64,000 bases of DNA from Flavobacterium sp. WV_118_3 (GCF_039778605.1 NZ_CP156060.1:1922001-1986000), one strand, 5' to 3'. Counted from the stretch's first letter, positions 26,343 to 36,643 are shown. Numbers and translations are program-made. The notes: generated by a model not told the origin, from the letters alone.

Positions 26343-27671
26343 TTAACTGTTTGTATCAACATTAAACATCGAAATCTGTAAGGTATCCACCATAGCCGGA
26401 TTTAACGATACCAATACCGGTGAAAAACGATCGGAATAGGCAAAATTATAGGCGTCCGACAACGGTTGTAACGTAGCTGCATATTGATTGTAATACGACG
26501 AGTTGCTTTGTAAATTACCAAATAAAGACGTATCCGGTAGTGTAAACCATTTGGAGCTCTCCATCGCACCCACTTGTACAGTGTTTATTGTCGTTTCCGA
26601 AGCAATGGCGCCAATATTAAATCCGGCTAACAAATCGCCGGTTATCCATCCATAAACATCGTTTGCCGGATTTTGAGCCGCTCCGCCATTAATCGAAAAA
26701 GAAGCATTGGCGCCATAAATACCACTTGGACTGATTAAATCACTTTTTTGATACACCATAGTCGTCGTTCCACTAACACTTCCAACGGTTCCGGTTAACG
26801 TAACATCGCCAGCTGTATTTATCGAAGCTGCAAAATTATAACTTTGAGCACTTTGCGGCCCGCTTGTCGGTACAACAGGTCCTACCCCGTTAAAATAACC
26901 TCCAATCGTAGCAATTGTTCCGTTTCCTAATCCTGGGATGACGTTTCCTAAAGTTGTACCCGGTCCAAAATTCTGGATTAAATAGTCGATATAATTTTCA
27001 AAAAGATCATATGGCATAATCGGAACACCTCCAATGGGCGGATATGACGATGGGCCAATAATACGTGCAAAACCGGTTCCGGGTTGCGTAGGTCCTTGTT
27101 GAAAGCTTCCCGGAACAACCGCAGCAATCGCATTTTTTAACCCTGATTGTGGCGGTGTGGTAATCGCGCTTAATTGCGAATACATCATTTCGGCCGTTTT
27201 TCCGGTTTTGACTCCATTATCCACCTGAACGCGGGTTCCGTTTAGGAAAGTTTCTAACTGCATCGGAATACTCCAATAATCAATACTGGTTAAATCGGCT
27301 ACATCTGCCGGATTACCATTAAAGGTCAATTCCATTTTATCATAGCGCAGAAAGAAATTGGCATCGGTACTATTTTGAGCGGGTTCATATCCGGCTTTCA
27401 AAACGGACCACGTCTGACCATAAGCGACATAAATCCGGCCACTGAAATTTGAAATGGTGATGCCATTACTTAAATCCGTTAAAGGATACCAATTTCCGGA
27501 GCCTTTTGCTTGATTTAAAGGTTGTATTTGCAGTTCCAATGGTTCTGCATTAAAAGGAGACGGGTAACTGATGCTAAATGGAGCGGTAGTACTTCCGGAT
27601 ACAAATCCGATGGACACCAGGTTATCCGATAACCCGCTGTTGTTCTTAAATTTTACTGTTAATGTTGCCAT
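26343..27671 (-). CDS. Beta-1,3-glucanase-like (GH64/thaumatin-like) protein
   Basis: The 442-aa protein starts with a beta-sandwich (MATLTVKFKNNSG) and contains GRIYVAYGQTW, KMELTFNGNPADVADLTSID and YWSIPMQLETF, strings typical of GH64 glucanases and their thaumatin-like relatives. Near the end, YSDRFSPVLVSLNP resembles the corresponding GH64 strand. The middle region is rich in Gly, Pro and Ser. I cannot confirm the two catalytic acids. No signal peptide is visible. It lies downstream of the LytTR regulator gene on the same strand with a gap of 193 bp. Confidence 0.5.
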   Translation of the reverse strand: MATLTVKFKNNSGLSDNLVSIGFVSGSTTAPFSISYPSPFNAEPLELQIQPLNQAKGSGNWYPLTDLSNGITISNFSGRIYVAYGQTWSVLKAGYEPAQNSTDANFFLRYDKMELTFNGNPADVADLTSIDYWSIPMQLETFLNGTRVQVDNGVKTGKTAEMMYSQLSAITTPPQSGLKNAIAAVVPGSFQQGPTQPGTGFARIIGPSSYPPIGGVPIMPYDLFENYIDYLIQNFGPGTTLGNVIPGLGNGTIATIGGYFNGVGPVVPTSGPQSAQSYNFAASINTAGDVTLTGTVGSVSGTTTMVYQKSDLISPSGIYGANASFSINGGAAQNPANDVYGWITGDLLAGFNIGAIASETTINTVQVGAMESSKWFTLPDTSLFGNLQSNSSYYNQYAATLQPLSDAYNFAYSDRFSPVLVSLNPAMVDTLQISMFNVDTNS

Positions 27672-27864
27672 AGTATTACTTTTTTAAATTGATAAACGGT
27701 GTTCTTTGTTTTATAAAAGTAGATGTATCTGCTTTTGTGATTTAAAAAAATGGAACGAAACAGTACTTTTTGGGCATAAGATTCCTAATGCGGAGTATTA
27801 ATTACAACGCTTTTACAACAGGCAAAAAGGGCTAAGGAATAAATCGGTGGAATAAGTCCGAAAA

Positions 27865-28611
27865 TTACTTTAAAATATAGCGTTGCATAATACTGTCTTT
27901 GTATTTATCGCTGAGTATTACTTTATGATCGCCTTTTAACAGTACCAAATTGTCTATCGGAATGATCTCGGTTATCTTTTTTGTATTTACGATAAAATTG
28001 CGATGCGTTCTGCAAAAAATATGGCTGTCGAATAACTCCAAAATCTTGGTTAAGGAGATCAGAATGACAAAATTTTCGGTTTCGGTTATAATGCTACAGT
28101 ATTTTTCTTCAACTTCAATATAGATAATATCACTGATTTCCACTTTTTTAAGCGATTTTCCCTTTTTTATAAATAAATAATCCTGACTGACAACTGTGTT
28201 TTCTTCTTCCCCGAGAAACACCTCGTGTTGATTGTAGAATTTTTCAACTGCCAGTTCAAGAGCATATAAAAGTTCCAGCTCATTAAACGGTTTTATCAGA
28301 TAACTGAATGGATTGGTCAGTTTTGCCCGTTCAAATATTTGGCGGTCGGTCGAGCTCGTCAAAAAAACAAAAGGCTTCGCAGCATTGGGAACAACACTGA
28401 TGTTTTCGGCAAAAGCAAGTCCGTCGGGTAAACCATTTAAAAAAATATCGATGATAACGATATCGACTTTATGATTGTAAAAAAGCGTCAAAGCCTCTTT
28501 ATGATTGGCTGCTATACCGGTGATGGTATAATTGTGGGCTTTTAATACTTTGATCAACGCCTCACTCTCGGCAGGTGTATCTTCAATAATAAGGATGTTT
28601 ACATTATCCAT
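27865..28611 (-). CDS. LytTR-family response regulator
   Basis: Residues 1-120 form a receiver domain (VNILIIEDTPAESEAL, phosphorylation site in VDIVIIDIFLNG, T in VFLTSST, K in YLIKPF). Residues about 150-248 are a LytTR DNA-binding domain (LFIKKGKSLKKVEISDII, then FCRTHRNFIVN). The start codon overlaps the stop of the kinase gene by 8 bp, so the two are translated together. It should bind DNA as a dimer after phosphorylation; the target genes are unknown. Confidence 0.9.
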   Translation of the reverse strand: MDNVNILIIEDTPAESEALIKVLKAHNYTITGIAANHKEALTLFYNHKVDIVIIDIFLNGLPDGLAFAENISVVPNAAKPFVFLTSSTDRQIFERAKLTNPFSYLIKPFNELELLYALELAVEKFYNQHEVFLGEEENTVVSQDYLFIKKGKSLKKVEISDIIYIEVEEKYCSIITETENFVILISLTKILELFDSHIFCRTHRNFIVNTKKITEIIPIDNLVLLKGDHKVILSDKYKDSIMQRYILK

Positions 28612-30340
28612 TGGGTTGCTTTTTAATCAAAGATACAATGATTTTGGTTCCCTTTCCAACTTCGCTTTTCAGGTCTAATTTCCCTCCGTTTTTTTGAAGC
28701 AACGATTTACACAATTGCATTCCCAAACCTGTACCGGCTATGGCTTCATTATCGGTTTTCGACAGCAGTCTTGTTTCTTGTAAAAGGGCTGTTTGTAAGG
28801 CCGTACTCATGCCAATTCCGTTATCTTCGATTAATAAAGTACAATATTTTTCATCGGTATTTTGAGTATACATTTTGATAATTCCGTTTTCTTTTGAAAA
28901 CTTGATAGCGTTGTCGATAAAATTCCGAAGTATTATTTTTAACGATTCCTGATCGGCGCAAACAATGTCATTCCTGGAAATTGTATTTTCAAAAACAAGA
29001 TTTTTTTCAAGCATTAACGGCCGATAATTATAAACCATTTGTTCGACACAATGATACAATCGGATAGTGGTTATTTCAAAATACGATTGCTTGGTTTGCA
29101 ATAACGCCCAATGCAATAAATTATCTAATAAATTGTACGTACTATTTGCAATGGCACTATTGCGTTGTAACAACGAATCCAGTTCGTCCAGGTTTTTGGC
29201 GGCTACATTTTCCAGTAACTTGGCATTACTGATTTTCATGGCATTCACAGCAGAACGCAGGTCATGACTCACAATAGAAAATAGTTTATCTTTTGTGGCA
29301 TTGAGCTCGGAAAGCGCTTCTTTTTGTGCCAATATGATTTTGTTCTTTTTTGTTTTTTCCCTGTAGAAATAAACCGCTGTTCCCAATAATACGAATAATA
29401 CTATCGCGGAATATAACAGTCCGTTTCGCTCGGCTATTTTAATTTTATTTTCCGCCTTTAGCAGACTTACCTCCTTTTGTTTTTGTTTTACGGTAAATTG
29501 CTTTTCGAGTTCGGCAACTTCCCACACTTTATTCTGATCGTTTAACGAATCTTTCCACTGTTCGTATTCTTTTCTATAGGTTAGCGCTTTGGCATAATCG
29601 TTACGATTTTCTTCGACTACAGCCATATTTAAGGCTGCATTTTGTTTTAGCTGGTAATTTTTTACTTTTTTCGAGAGCTGATAGGCTTTTTCAAAATAAG
29701 GTATCGCCAGTTTGTCTTTATATTGATCATAATACAATGTGGCCATGTCGCCATAAGTTCCGACTAAAGCAACAGTATCGTTTTGCGCTTCTTCCAATTG
29801 TAATCCTTCCCGTAAATAGCGCTCAGCGGTATCGTATTTTTCCAAATGCAAATAGCACAAACCCAGATTGTGTTTTACACTGCTTTTTTTGATCCCCAAA
29901 AGCAAACTGGGATGGAGTTGTTCTATTTCGGTAAAGTATTTGATGGCTTCATTAAATCTTTTTTCTTCTAAAGCGATTTCGCCTAGAAACATTTGGATAT
30001 GATTGTGGAATGGAAAGTCGGTTGTAATGAGTTGAAACTCTTTTTTACTTTCTTTAAATAGTTTTTTCTCTTTAAAACCGAAACCTCTAAAAAAGTGGCA
30101 AAAGTTTTGAATTTCTTTACTTTTCTTGCCTACACTTAACTGTTTCATCGTGTAAACAAAACAGGAGTCCCATTCTTTTTGTAAAAAAAAATGCTGTGCT
30201 TTTGTAAAATCGGGATTCCCAACGATCGTTTTGCTTTTGGTTATAATTTCCTTTTCAAAAGGGGTATAGTTTTGTTGCGCTGAGTTTGATTGGGAATAAA
30301 GCAAAAAACTAAAAATTACGATTCTAAAAACGGCTTTCAT
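28604..30340 (-). CDS. TPR-containing sensor histidine kinase
   Basis: A signal sequence (MKAVFRIVIFSFLLYSQS) is followed by TPR-like helical repeats up to about residue 290 (KYDTAERYLREGLQLEEAQN, AIPYFEKAYQLSKKV). One membrane helix lies at about 312-332. Next come a dimerisation domain with the phospho-acceptor H in FSIVSHDLRSAVNAM and an HATPase domain with NFIDNAIKFS (N box) and LIEDNGIGM plus GTGLGMQL. A periplasmic TPR sensor of this kind is common in Bacteroidetes. It pairs with the LytTR regulator just downstream. Confidence 0.9.
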   Translation of the reverse strand: MKAVFRIVIFSFLLYSQSNSAQQNYTPFEKEIITKSKTIVGNPDFTKAQHFFLQKEWDSCFVYTMKQLSVGKKSKEIQNFCHFFRGFGFKEKKLFKESKKEFQLITTDFPFHNHIQMFLGEIALEEKRFNEAIKYFTEIEQLHPSLLLGIKKSSVKHNLGLCYLHLEKYDTAERYLREGLQLEEAQNDTVALVGTYGDMATLYYDQYKDKLAIPYFEKAYQLSKKVKNYQLKQNAALNMAVVEENRNDYAKALTYRKEYEQWKDSLNDQNKVWEVAELEKQFTVKQKQKEVSLLKAENKIKIAERNGLLYSAIVLFVLLGTAVYFYREKTKKNKIILAQKEALSELNATKDKLFSIVSHDLRSAVNAMKISNAKLLENVAAKNLDELDSLLQRNSAIANSTYNLLDNLLHWALLQTKQSYFEITTIRLYHCVEQMVYNYRPLMLEKNLVFENTISRNDIVCADQESLKIILRNFIDNAIKFSKENGIIKMYTQNTDEKYCTLLIEDNGIGMSTALQTALLQETRLLSKTDNEAIAGTGLGMQLCKSLLQKNGGKLDLKSEVGKGTKIIVSLIKKQPNG

Positions 30341-30410
30341 CTACTGATTTTTACAGCAATTTAGTTAAAAAAACAGCGCCATTTTGACGCTGCTTTTTAA
30401 CCATTCGCAA

Positions 30411-30917
30411 TTATACACCCGATTGTACCGTTGTAACCGTACCCCGGGAACCTACCGGATCTTCGTCCCATAAAAAAGTAACGATTTCTTGTAGCGCTAA
30501 AAGGTTGGGTACTGGTAAACCTTTTGGTAAAGTCGCGTTTGGAATATAACCTTTGGGATCGGCTATAAAATTCACTTGAAAGATATTAAACGTCGCACAC
30601 GGTTCCGGAACAATATCATAGCATACGTAAAAATTAGCATAAGGCACCTGATCGTTAGTATAGCTAAAATCCTGTATAACTTTTAATTCATCGCCTTTAA
30701 TCGCGGTATTCTTACTAATAAAAACAACGATACTGATCTCTAATTCGTTATTCTTGTTTACTGTCGCCTGAGAAATGGGTGGCAAGGGTTTGTCATGTCT
30801 TGGATTTGGGAAATCGATTTGCGTCTCTAAGCGGTTCACTTTAACGCCGGTTATTGCGATACCAGCCGGTTTTACTTTCTGTTCGCACGTAGGATTTTCT
30901 TGTTTTGTTGTGTTCAT
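30411..30917 (-). CDS. Hypothetical protein (168 aa)
   Basis: No family recognised. The protein is rich in Pro and beta-strand segments (ELEISIVVFISKNT, YANFYVCYDIVPEPC), has no signal peptide, and ends with SRGTVTTVQSG. It lies 70 bp upstream of the histidine kinase gene on the same strand. Confidence 0.55.
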   Translation of the reverse strand: MNTTKQENPTCEQKVKPAGIAITGVKVNRLETQIDFPNPRHDKPLPPISQATVNKNNELEISIVVFISKNTAIKGDELKVIQDFSYTNDQVPYANFYVCYDIVPEPCATFNIFQVNFIADPKGYIPNATLPKGLPVPNLLALQEIVTFLWDEDPVGSRGTVTTVQSGV

Positions 30918-31195
30918 AATTATTGTATTTGGGGTTAATTTTATTTAAAAACAATGCCGCTTTATATATAGCATTATGCGAAATTATTTTTATTATGGTA
31001 AATGAAGTAACGTAAAAACACGTATTATTTTATTTTCCAAAAATTAACTTTCTTTGTGATATCGTGCTGTTTAATATGGATAATAGCGCCCATTCGCCTT
31101 TATTTCAGGATGCTTTTATATTTCGGAACTACCCGATGTATCTGCTGAAAAAACGTCCTAAAGGGTTATTTTTTTTATACTTTATACCTACTAAC

Positions 31196-32206
31196 TCATA
31201 ACCTACGCTCGTTTTCACGTAAATACTGCATCGCTTCCCGAACCGTTTCTAAGGTATTCTTAGGACTAAATCCCAGTTCGGTTCGCGCTTTGGTGATATC
31301 GAAGTTTTGCTGTAATCCCGAAAACATTGCGATGTCTTTTGTAGTGATAACGGGTGCTTTTCCCCTTATCGCACTGGTCGTTTCCATCAGCCAGGCAACC
31401 GTATATAAAATGGGTTTCGGAACCGCCATCGGAAGTTTCAAACCCAATTCCGGAAACAATTCCTGTGCAATTCGCGTCGTTTCTTTTATCGAGGTACATT
31501 GTTCGTTCGCCAGAATATAGCGTTCACCATTACGTCCTTTTGTTGCGGCTAAGTAACACCCTTCGGCCACATCGTTGACATCTATCCAGTTTAGGGTTAT
31601 ATTGGTTTCGACCGGAATTTGTTTTTTTAAAATCAGGCTAATGATGTTGTACGAGACATTGAGCGGTGCAAAAGCAACACCACCTATCATCGCCGACGGT
31701 AACACCGCCACCAATTCAATTTGATGCTTTTTAGCCAATTCGAACGCCAATTTTTCGCCATCGTTTTTGGAATTGTAATACATATCCCGACGATCGGTGT
31801 TATAGCCATTGCTTTCTTTCGTAGGAAGCTGTCGGTAGTCTAACGCAGCGATCGAACTTACGTAAACAATCCGTTTCACTCCGGCTTCGGCAGCGGCTTC
31901 TATGGTGTTTCGGGTGCCTTCCATATTCACGTCGTAAATTTCTTTCTTCGGATCTTTCGCCCATAATTTAAACGAAGCACCCACGGCATAAAACGTATGC
32001 ACACCTTGTAAGGCTTTTACAAACGAGGCTTTGTCGGTAATATCGGCCTCCACGACTTCGCAATTCAAACCGACAAAAGGTTCTTTATTGTTCGTATTTC
32101 GCACGGTAGCGCGTACGGGGATTCCTTTAGCGAGTAGTAATCGTACCAGATTATTCCCTAAATGTCCGTTTGCACCCGATACAAGTGCCAATTGATGCTG
32201 TTCCAT
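31196..32206 (-). CDS. NAD-dependent epimerase/dehydratase-type SDR
   Basis: The ATG at 32206 is chosen as it places the Rossmann motif SGANGHLG near the N-terminus; the frame opens upstream to 32233 without a better start. Active-site features of extended SDRs are visible: S in VYVSSIAALD, and Y in YYNSKNDGEKLAFE (YxxxK). The substrate pocket resembles dihydroflavonol-4-reductase/3-beta-HSD-like members. It follows a Crp/Fnr regulator gene by 64 bp on the same strand and probably is its target or cotranscribed partner. Confidence 0.85.
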   Translation of the reverse strand: MEQHQLALVSGANGHLGNNLVRLLLAKGIPVRATVRNTNNKEPFVGLNCEVVEADITDKASFVKALQGVHTFYAVGASFKLWAKDPKKEIYDVNMEGTRNTIEAAAEAGVKRIVYVSSIAALDYRQLPTKESNGYNTDRRDMYYNSKNDGEKLAFELAKKHQIELVAVLPSAMIGGVAFAPLNVSYNIISLILKKQIPVETNITLNWIDVNDVAEGCYLAATKGRNGERYILANEQCTSIKETTRIAQELFPELGLKLPMAVPKPILYTVAWLMETTSAIRGKAPVITTKDIAMFSGLQQNFDITKARTELGFSPKNTLETVREAMQYLRENERRL

Positions 32207-32270
32207 TTTTGTTGGTTTTAAATGATACGGCAAAGTTCTGCCTTACGCATTCAAAACCACTTCACAAATG

Positions 32271-32846
32271 TTACCTAATGATTTGTTTGCGGATACGGCT
32301 TAAACTTTTTGGATTCATTCCTAAATAAGAAGCGATATATTGTACCGGAACATGATGCACAATTTCCGGCTGAGTCGCGATAAGTTTTTTATAACGCTGT
32401 TCGGCTGTGAGTGTTGCCAGTTCTTTCGAACGGTTTTCGTTATACGATAAGGATTGCTGAAAAACCAGAATGCTAAAATCTTTAAATACCGGGCTTTTAA
32501 GGATAAGACTATCCAGATCGGCTTTGGTAATGCGCAATAGTTCACAATCGGTTATGCATTCCAGATTTTCGTCCGATATCGTTTGGTTGCTAAAATGCGT
32601 ATACGAAGTGATAAACCCGGGCGGACAATTGATGTGCGTGGTGACCTCATCTCCTTTATCGTTATAATAAAACAAACGTACAAAGCCCGAAACCACAAAA
32701 TACAGGTATTCCGGTACCTTTCCTTTTTCTTCTATGATCTGATTTTTAGATACCGATACGGACGACAAATAATGCCGGCACAAGGCTCCATCTTCAGCGC
32801 TGAGGGGCATGTTTTGAGAAATAAGTTGCAATAACGATTCGTACAT
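32271..32846 (-). CDS. Crp/Fnr family transcriptional regulator
   Basis: A 191-aa protein with a cyclic-nucleotide-binding fold at the N-terminus (VSKNQIIEEKGKVPEYLYFV, VVSGFVRLFYYNDKGDEVT) and a C-terminal helix-turn-helix (VPVQYIASYLGMNPKSLSRI). The effector pocket lacks an obvious cAMP arginine-serine pair, as in many Bacteroidetes members. It precedes the SDR gene. Confidence 0.9.
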   Translation of the reverse strand: MYESLLQLISQNMPLSAEDGALCRHYLSSVSVSKNQIIEEKGKVPEYLYFVVSGFVRLFYYNDKGDEVTTHINCPPGFITSYTHFSNQTISDENLECITDCELLRITKADLDSLILKSPVFKDFSILVFQQSLSYNENRSKELATLTAEQRYKKLIATQPEIVHHVPVQYIASYLGMNPKSLSRIRKQIIR

Positions 32847-33401
32847 ACGGTCTTTTGTGTTCTATGATTCCCACAAATTTAGATGACTGGCGCGGAATTA
32901 AAAAGTAAAAAACGATGCTTTTAACAGCTGACAGGTTTTCGAAACCCGTCAGCTGTGCTGTGTGGGTTTACTGCGGATCTGTTGCGGATATACGTACCAC
33001 GCTATTTTTAAGTAGTACAAGCGATAAAACGAGGTATCTTTCCGGGGACCAACGGTTATGATAAGCTTGCGATATGCGCAGCTTATCTTTACTTTCATTC
33101 TGGTTTTAAACCCGGTATTCTGAAGTTATTTACCGGACAATCGGATCTCGGGATAGTAAATATACCGACCGTAAGCACGCGGGAAGGCTTTTCCGTATAC
33201 CGAAACACGGCGTACCGGAAGTTTTTTTGTTTGTTACGGTTGCTGGTTGGTGCCGAATTTTTCATAGTCTGGCGTTTTAAAATATAAAACTCATCTTATA
33301 TATTTCGCTATTTTAGCACTCCTGTAATTATCCTATCCTTTTTTAAGTGCTATTATAGAACCATATTTTTAATTATATTTATACCGACAATTTTAAAAAC
33401 C
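32847..33401. other. 555-bp divergent intergenic region
   Basis: The region between the Crp/Fnr and XRE genes holds the palindrome at 32924-32956 and a stretch of CG-containing sequence at about 33000-33240 that looks like degraded coding DNA but gave no recognisable protein. TAnnTTTG-type boxes could not be fixed with confidence. Confidence 0.4.
32924..32956. repeat. Palindromic repeat, GACAGGTTT family
   Basis: ACAGCTGAC(A)GGTTT and AAACC(C)GTCAGCTGT form an inverted repeat with one mismatch around TCG. It shares the core GACAGGTTTTCGAAACC with the copy at 33854. It lies between divergently transcribed genes, so it cannot be a terminator for either. Confidence 0.75.
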
Positions 33402-33824
33402 ATGAGTATGTCACATTTCGATACGCCAGACAAAAAAGTACACCAGGGAAGAAACATCAAACGTTTCCGCGAAATGCTAGGTATCAAACAGGAAGCTTTG
33501 GCCTACGAACTTGGTGACGACTGGAACCAAAAAAAAGTGTCGTTACTGGAACAAAGAGAAACGATCGAAACTAATATACTAACACAGGTAGCCGCAATTC
33601 TAAAAGTACCGGTAGAAGCTATTGAAAATCTTGATGAAGATAAAGCTATAAATATTATTGCCAGTACGTTTAATGATAATGCGTTTAACTATGGAACCAT
33701 AACATTTCACCCTATCGATAAATTAGTCCAACTCCACGAAGAAAAGATTGCCTTATACGAGCGAATGCTAAAAGAAAAGGACGATATGATGGCGCGGCTG
33801 GAAAAGCTAATTGAAAAAAAATAA
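33402..33824 (+). CDS. XRE-family helix-turn-helix regulator
   Basis: Residues about 15-70 form a lambda-repressor-like HTH (IKRFREMLGIKQEALAYEL, DDWNQKKVSLLE). The C-terminal half is a helical, charged tail (EEKIALYERMLKEKDDM) suited to dimerisation. The gene stands alone, followed by a palindromic terminator-like repeat. A TTTTAA-rich leader precedes the ATG. Confidence 0.85.
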   Translation: MSMSHFDTPDKKVHQGRNIKRFREMLGIKQEALAYELGDDWNQKKVSLLEQRETIETNILTQVAAILKVPVEAIENLDEDKAINIIASTFNDNAFNYGTITFHPIDKLVQLHEEKIALYERMLKEKDDMMARLEKLIEKK

Positions 33825-33853
33825 AATAACGATATCAAATTATACCGTTACCA

Positions 33854-33890
33854 AAACACCTGACAGGTTTTCGAAACCTGTCAGGTGTTT
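33854..33890. repeat. Perfect palindrome, CACCTGACAGGTTT family
   Basis: A 17-bp perfect stem around TCG (core CACCTGACAGGTTT / AAACCTGTCAGGTG) lies 30 bp after the XRE gene. It can serve as a terminator with flanking T residues. Near-identical copies are at 51494-51526 and 32924-32956. Confidence 0.85.
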
Positions 33891-34025
33891 TCGTCTATGG
33901 GGTTGTATCTATTCTATTTTTGTATGCTTTATCGTATTAAAAATAAAAATAGTGTCCTGTAAAACAATCCTGTAGTAAATTTCGTTTATTTGTTAAATCA
34001 ATCAATCACAAACGAACAATTAACA

Positions 34026-35834
34026 ATGAAACGTACTTTATCAACTATTGCCCTACTGGTATTTACTTTCGGGGGCATGATCCTCCCGGCATCGGCACAA
34101 ACAAAATCAAATAGTAAAGACGAAATTTCCAAAGTAGAATCCGGATTAATGCCGGCTGTTCGCTTTAAAGGCGAACCGCTTTGGACCTTAGAATCCCGGA
34201 TGAAACATTACGCTATTCCCGGAATGAGTATTGCCGTGATCAAAAATTCGAAAGTGATCTGGAGCAAATCGTATGGCTTTGCCGATGTCGAATCCAAAAC
34301 CCCGGTCGAATCCAAAACCTTATTTCAGGCAGCTTCTATAAGCAAACCGGTTAGTGCTTATGCCGCATTAAAAACCGTTGCATCCGGAAAGCTTAATCCC
34401 GATGCCGACGTCAATTCGTATTTAAAATCGTGGAAAATTCCGGAAAATGAATTTACTAAAGAAAAGAAAGTCAGCCTTAAAAATATTCTCAGTCATACCG
34501 CTGGCTTAACAGGACATGGCTTTGCCGGATATGAAGCCGGACAGCCTTTGCCATCGGTTCATCAGATTCTAAACGGACAAAAACCGGCTAATTCACAGGC
34601 TGTAGTAGTGGATAAACTTCCCGGTATATCATTTCGATACTCCGGTGGTGGATATACCATTATGCAACAACTCCTTATGGATCTTGAAGATAAGGACTTC
34701 GCTTCCATTATGACCGAAAAAGTACTTACTCCTCTGGAAATGAAAAACAGTACTTTTGTACAACCATTGCCAGCAGCACAGGCACCGTTTGCCGCTACAG
34801 CTTATAGTGTCGATGGAGCCAGAGTACCGGGAAAATATCATACCTATCCCGAGCAGGCCGCAGCCGGTTTATGGACTACCGCTGAAGATCTGGCAAAGTT
34901 TGTCATCGACATTCAAAATACCGTGAATCATAAAAGTACGCATGTTCTTTCTCAAAAAATGGCCGAGGCATTTACAACTCCTTTTATCGAGTCGTTTATC
35001 GGATTGGGGATTTTTCTGGAAAACAAAAACGGACAGGTTTACTTTAGCCATGGCGGTTGGAATGAAGGTTTTTCCAGTAAATTCGTAGGTAACAAAACCA
35101 GCGGCGACGGAATTGTAGTGTTAACCAATACCAATAAACCGGAATTTATAGAAGAATTAATCCGGTCTGTTGCTTCGGTATACCAATGGCCGGATTATAT
35201 AGCTCCTGCTCTTACCATTTTACCGTTAACCCAACAGGATTTTAATAATACGGGACGTTACCAATCAAACAAATACGGATTTTATAAAGTTTATAGTGAA
35301 AACGGAAAATTAATGTTGATCAACAACATAGAACGTCCGGTAGCACTCTTTAAAATATCCGAAAACACCTATGCGCTTCGTGACGCGCCTTTTAACGTAA
35401 AAATTACAGGCAATACAAAAACGGGAACAAAAGAACTTACATTGGTTTTTCCGGATGAACCGGCCCGTCCGGGAAATCCGCAGCTAAAAAACGATGAAAA
35501 AGTACCTTTAGAACTACTTTTGGAAGATTCGTTTGAAAAAGGTCTGAAGGCTTATCAAAATGCAAAATCCGAAGATCCCAACCATCAGTCTCTTTCCGAA
35601 GATTATCTAAACCGTTTGGGCTATAGCTTGCTGAGTCAAAAAGATTTTACAAAAGCAATCGCTATTTTCCGTGTCAATACACTATTGTATCCCAACAGTG
35701 GAAATGTGTACGACAGTCTGGGGGAAGCCTATATGAATACCGGGGAAAAAGACAAAGCAAAACAAAACTATCAAAAGGCGTTGGAGTTAGATCCGAAAAA
35801 CGAAAACGCTGCCCAAATTTTAAAAACATTATAA
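34026..35834 (+). CDS. Secreted class-C beta-lactamase-fold serine hydrolase with TPR tail
   Basis: The ATG at 34026 opens a signal peptide (MKRTLSTIALLVFTFGGM, ending ASAQ). The beta-lactamase/D-Ala-D-Ala peptidase fold has ASISKP (SxxK) at about residue 100, a Tyr in FRYSGGGYT and HGGW in the third motif position. After a beta-domain (about 400-510) the C-terminus has two TPR-like repeats, including NVYDSLGEAYMNTGEKDKA. The substrate is unknown; peptidase or esterase activity is likely. Confidence 0.85.
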   Translation: MKRTLSTIALLVFTFGGMILPASAQTKSNSKDEISKVESGLMPAVRFKGEPLWTLESRMKHYAIPGMSIAVIKNSKVIWSKSYGFADVESKTPVESKTLFQAASISKPVSAYAALKTVASGKLNPDADVNSYLKSWKIPENEFTKEKKVSLKNILSHTAGLTGHGFAGYEAGQPLPSVHQILNGQKPANSQAVVVDKLPGISFRYSGGGYTIMQQLLMDLEDKDFASIMTEKVLTPLEMKNSTFVQPLPAAQAPFAATAYSVDGARVPGKYHTYPEQAAAGLWTTAEDLAKFVIDIQNTVNHKSTHVLSQKMAEAFTTPFIESFIGLGIFLENKNGQVYFSHGGWNEGFSSKFVGNKTSGDGIVVLTNTNKPEFIEELIRSVASVYQWPDYIAPALTILPLTQQDFNNTGRYQSNKYGFYKVYSENGKLMLINNIERPVALFKISENTYALRDAPFNVKITGNTKTGTKELTLVFPDEPARPGNPQLKNDEKVPLELLLEDSFEKGLKAYQNAKSEDPNHQSLSEDYLNRLGYSLLSQKDFTKAIAIFRVNTLLYPNSGNVYDSLGEAYMNTGEKDKAKQNYQKALELDPKNENAAQILKTL

Positions 35835-36007
35835 AAAGATAGCATCGTTTACTAAATAACTTTTGTATAAAATAACCTGAGGCCTGTATAAAATAAGCCT
35901 TTTATATCAACAACAATCCAAGTATCTGAATCATGGATCATCTGAGATACTAGTTTGTATAAAAATATATCTTTATTCTAAAATCTGTCAACCTATTTTA
36001 GGGCGAC

Positions 36008-36643
36008 TCATAATTCTATTTTAGAAAAAAAAGATTCCAGTAAAAGGGCTTTACTCAGCGATTCCAATTGTTTTTCACTGCCGTGAATCTCCCAAATCAG
36101 GGTAATTGTGTCTAATTCTTTTTGTTGTGTGATCAACCTTGATTTGACACCATACTTTAAAAAGAGTTCGGTACATCGGACAAAACCATCGTCCTTTTTA
36201 TCGAATGTAATATGCAGTGTCCGGTACTGATTGATTCGGTCGATTTTATTTTGCAGATAGGTCAACGTAGTGAGTACCAATAATATTAATCCGCCGCCAC
36301 AAGCCGAAATCAGATAATATCCTGCACCTATTGCCATACTGATGGCTGCTACCGCCCATATCGTAGCGGCAGTTGTAATACCGTTTATATGATTGTCGGC
36401 TCTAAAAATAACACCAGCACACAAAAATCCCAATCCGGTTACGATATTGGAGGCAATCCGATCCGGATTACCTTCTCCTCCTATCCAAATGGACATAACG
36501 GTAAAAAAACAGGCTCCTATTGAAATCAGTATTGTAGTTCGGAACCCAGCTGCTTTTCCTCTGTATTCCCGTTCGGCTCCAATAATAGCGCCCCAAATAA
36601 CAGCTATAAAAAAACGCAGCATTATTTCCATTTCTATTGCCAT
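36008..36643 (-). CDS. MgtC/SapB family membrane protein
   Basis: Four hydrophobic helices in the first 140 residues carry the family motifs GAIIGAEREYRGKAAGFRTT and VTGLGFLCAGVIF, then NGITTAATIWAVAAI. A soluble ACT-like C-terminal domain follows (about 145-211). MgtC proteins act on Mg2+ and phosphate homeostasis in other bacteria; no regulatory role can be read here. mgtA lies 20 kb away and is not linked. Confidence 0.9.
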   Translation of the reverse strand: MAIEMEIMLRFFIAVIWGAIIGAEREYRGKAAGFRTTILISIGACFFTVMSIWIGGEGNPDRIASNIVTGLGFLCAGVIFRADNHINGITTAATIWAVAAISMAIGAGYYLISACGGGLILLVLTTLTYLQNKIDRINQYRTLHITFDKKDDGFVRCTELFLKYGVKSRLITQQKELDTITLIWEIHGSEKQLESLSKALLLESFFSKIEL

